From RUG11551 sp045546875 (GTDB lineage Bacteria; Planctomycetota; Planctomycetia; Pirellulales; Thermoguttaceae), in contig JAZQDP010000071.1 of the NCBI GenBank assembly GCA_045546875.1, positions 1-6,177 on the forward strand: a DNA stretch of 6,177 nucleotides. The letters run 5' to 3'. This document shows, piece after piece, positions 5,301 to 6,177 of this stretch. Each line of letters opens with the position of its first letter. Position 1 is the first letter of the stretch. The notes under the pieces are model-generated. The model was not told the DNA's origin and did no database searches. It saw nothing but the letters and a program-made list of their open reading frames with translations. Both the position numbers and the translations under genes were made by a program.

Positions 5301-6104
5301 ATGAATGATGCGTATTTTTCTAATGGGGATAAAATACTTGAACTTCAAGCAAATGATGTAGAATATGGTTTTGAGAATGATATTGCTCTTTTTAAACACA
5401 CTTTTGAACATATAATTGCGTTGCATACCCGGGAACGTTGGGAAGATTTGGATATTTTCCCACGCGATCTGTTTCATCGGATTCTAAAAAACGAATTGAT
5501 TCAACAGGTAAACAACAATTGCACTATGCCAGTTCCAATTGTTAAATTGAACAAATCTAAAAAACATCAGAACAGACAAAATAGCGAAAGTGGCGAGTAT
5601 GAAGAATACTGCGAAGAAACTAAAACGATTGAATGTAGGCTCAATAGCCAAAGAAATATAAAGGAAATAGAGCTTTTGCAAAGCATTCCTCAATTTGTAG
5701 AGTTAGCTCACTGTTACCAGCAGGCGCTTGTCAATTTATTAAAAGAGGCGAGTTATAATGTGTACCCTCATTATCATATTTTGAAATCGAAAAAAACAGA
5801 TGAGGGAGATAAATTCAAACAGGTTCTTAAAGTGCTGGATTCCAAAAATGGAATCTTGGTTGTGGCTTATGCTCCATATACAATAGATAGTATTACTGGC
5901 GAGAAAAGGTTTGATCATTGGGAAAAGTACGTAATCGCTTCCGGTTATCGATTTTGGCGTTCTGATACGCAAGAGGAAAGAGAACTTAAATTTAAACTGC
6001 TGCAAAAGAAATTGCGCTCAATGGAACTCAAACACGACAGGGAATTTCAAAAAATCTGCGATATTAAACGCCACGTGCCAGAAACGTTTGTAAATCCGTC
6101 TTAA
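5301..6104 (+). CDS. Unrecognised soluble protein, 267 residues
   Basis: I do not recognise a family. ATG 5301 has AAGGGA 7 bases upstream and is well supported. No signal peptide or membrane segment is visible. The protein has an acidic N-terminal part (1-75) with an aromatic-rich helix (about 31-65, including RERWEDLDIFPRDLFHRIL). A polar Lys/Gln/Ser/Glu-rich linker (83-125) looks disordered. A mixed alpha/beta part (126-221) contains YPHYHILKSK (155-164), a hydrophobic strand GILVVAYAPY (184-193) and GYRFWR (215-220). A strongly charged helix (224-252) closes the protein. His157/His159 and Asp205/His206 could be functional residues, but this is speculation. The gene is much more AT-rich than the oxidoreductase, which may mark it as accessory or acquired. 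Three tandem TAA codons (6102-6110) end it. Confidence 0.75.
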   Translation: MNDAYFSNGDKILELQANDVEYGFENDIALFKHTFEHIIALHTRERWEDLDIFPRDLFHRILKNELIQQVNNNCTMPVPIVKLNKSKKHQNRQNSESGEYEEYCEETKTIECRLNSQRNIKEIELLQSIPQFVELAHCYQQALVNLLKEASYNVYPHYHILKSKKTDEGDKFKQVLKVLDSKNGILVVAYAPYTIDSITGEKRFDHWEKYVIASGYRFWRSDTQEERELKFKLLQKKLRSMELKHDREFQKICDIKRHVPETFVNPS

Positions 6105-6175
6105 TAATAAATTTGGCTCATCCGGCAACGGCGTACCTAATAGTTTTTGAGCAGGTCCGTCCGTACACGGATTTA
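6091..6175. repeat. 9-bp inverted repeat spanning the end of the right-hand gene
   Basis: TAAATCCGT (6091-6099), within the last codons of the gene, is complementary to ACGGATTTA (6167-6175) near the window edge. Overlapping the right arm is a short dyad TCCGT/ACGGA (6160-6171). The 73 bp after the stop codon show no T-tailed terminator and no gene I can support. The repeat may be chance, since the spacing is 67 bp. Confidence 0.2.
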
Positions 6176-6177
6176 AC

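Noticed and set aside
5279..5308. Nine-codon leader peptide (ATG 5279) overlapping the start of the 267-codon gene
   Set aside because: The AAAGGG upstream is only 2 bases from the ATG, too close to act as its ribosome binding site.
6018..6176. Minus-strand frame entering from the right edge, ending at 6018
   Set aside because: Its first part looks mildly protein-like, but most of it is antisense to the 267-codon gene and only about 70 bases lie outside; a second minus frame ending at 6118 is equally possible. Sequence to the right is needed.

Overview
The window most resembles chromosomal DNA of a planctomycete (Planctomycetota, Pirellulales-like). This is inferred from two gene families and not from any marker gene. 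One is a Tat-exported Gfo/Idh/MocA oxidoreductase with a CQKP motif in place of the usual EKP. The other is an exported protein with prenyltransferase/squalene-oxidase-type repeats and a C-terminal HEAT-like region. Both are typical of the large paralogous sets in that phylum. Base composition is uneven: the oxidoreductase is GC-rich (37 of 60 bases G+C in 1921-1980), while the right-hand unknown gene is very AT-rich (17 of 60 in 5341-5400).

Layout. From the left edge to about 4740 everything is read on the minus strand. In the direction of transcription the order is: tRNA-Ser(GGA) with its own promoter and a clear intrinsic terminator (4790 to 4611); the exported repeat protein (4493-2844); a 324-bp gene-free stretch with a candidate promoter and dyads; the Tat-dependent oxidoreductase (2519-1164); a short gap with two hairpins, one shaped like a terminator; a LysE/RhtB-family exporter (1044-367); and the N-terminal part of an unrecognised protein that runs off the left edge. 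From about 4815 rightward the direction flips. A plus-strand promoter leads to a 73-codon gene of unknown function, then a compact nested stem-loop overlapping a candidate promoter, then a 267-codon gene of unknown function ending in three tandem stop codons.

How the genes relate. I see no obvious pathway linking the minus-strand genes. The gaps, hairpins and separate promoters suggest mostly single-gene transcription units. The two plus-strand genes may form a small unit, and the structured element between them is the most suggestive regulatory sequence in the window. No CRISPR array, insertion sequence, transposase, integrase, phage gene or rRNA is visible. No established novel system can be demonstrated. 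The points most worth following are the uncharacterised 73-aa/267-aa pair with its nested dyad, the odd D-arm of the tRNA-Ser, and an excellent plus-strand terminator lying inside the minus-strand gene at the left edge.
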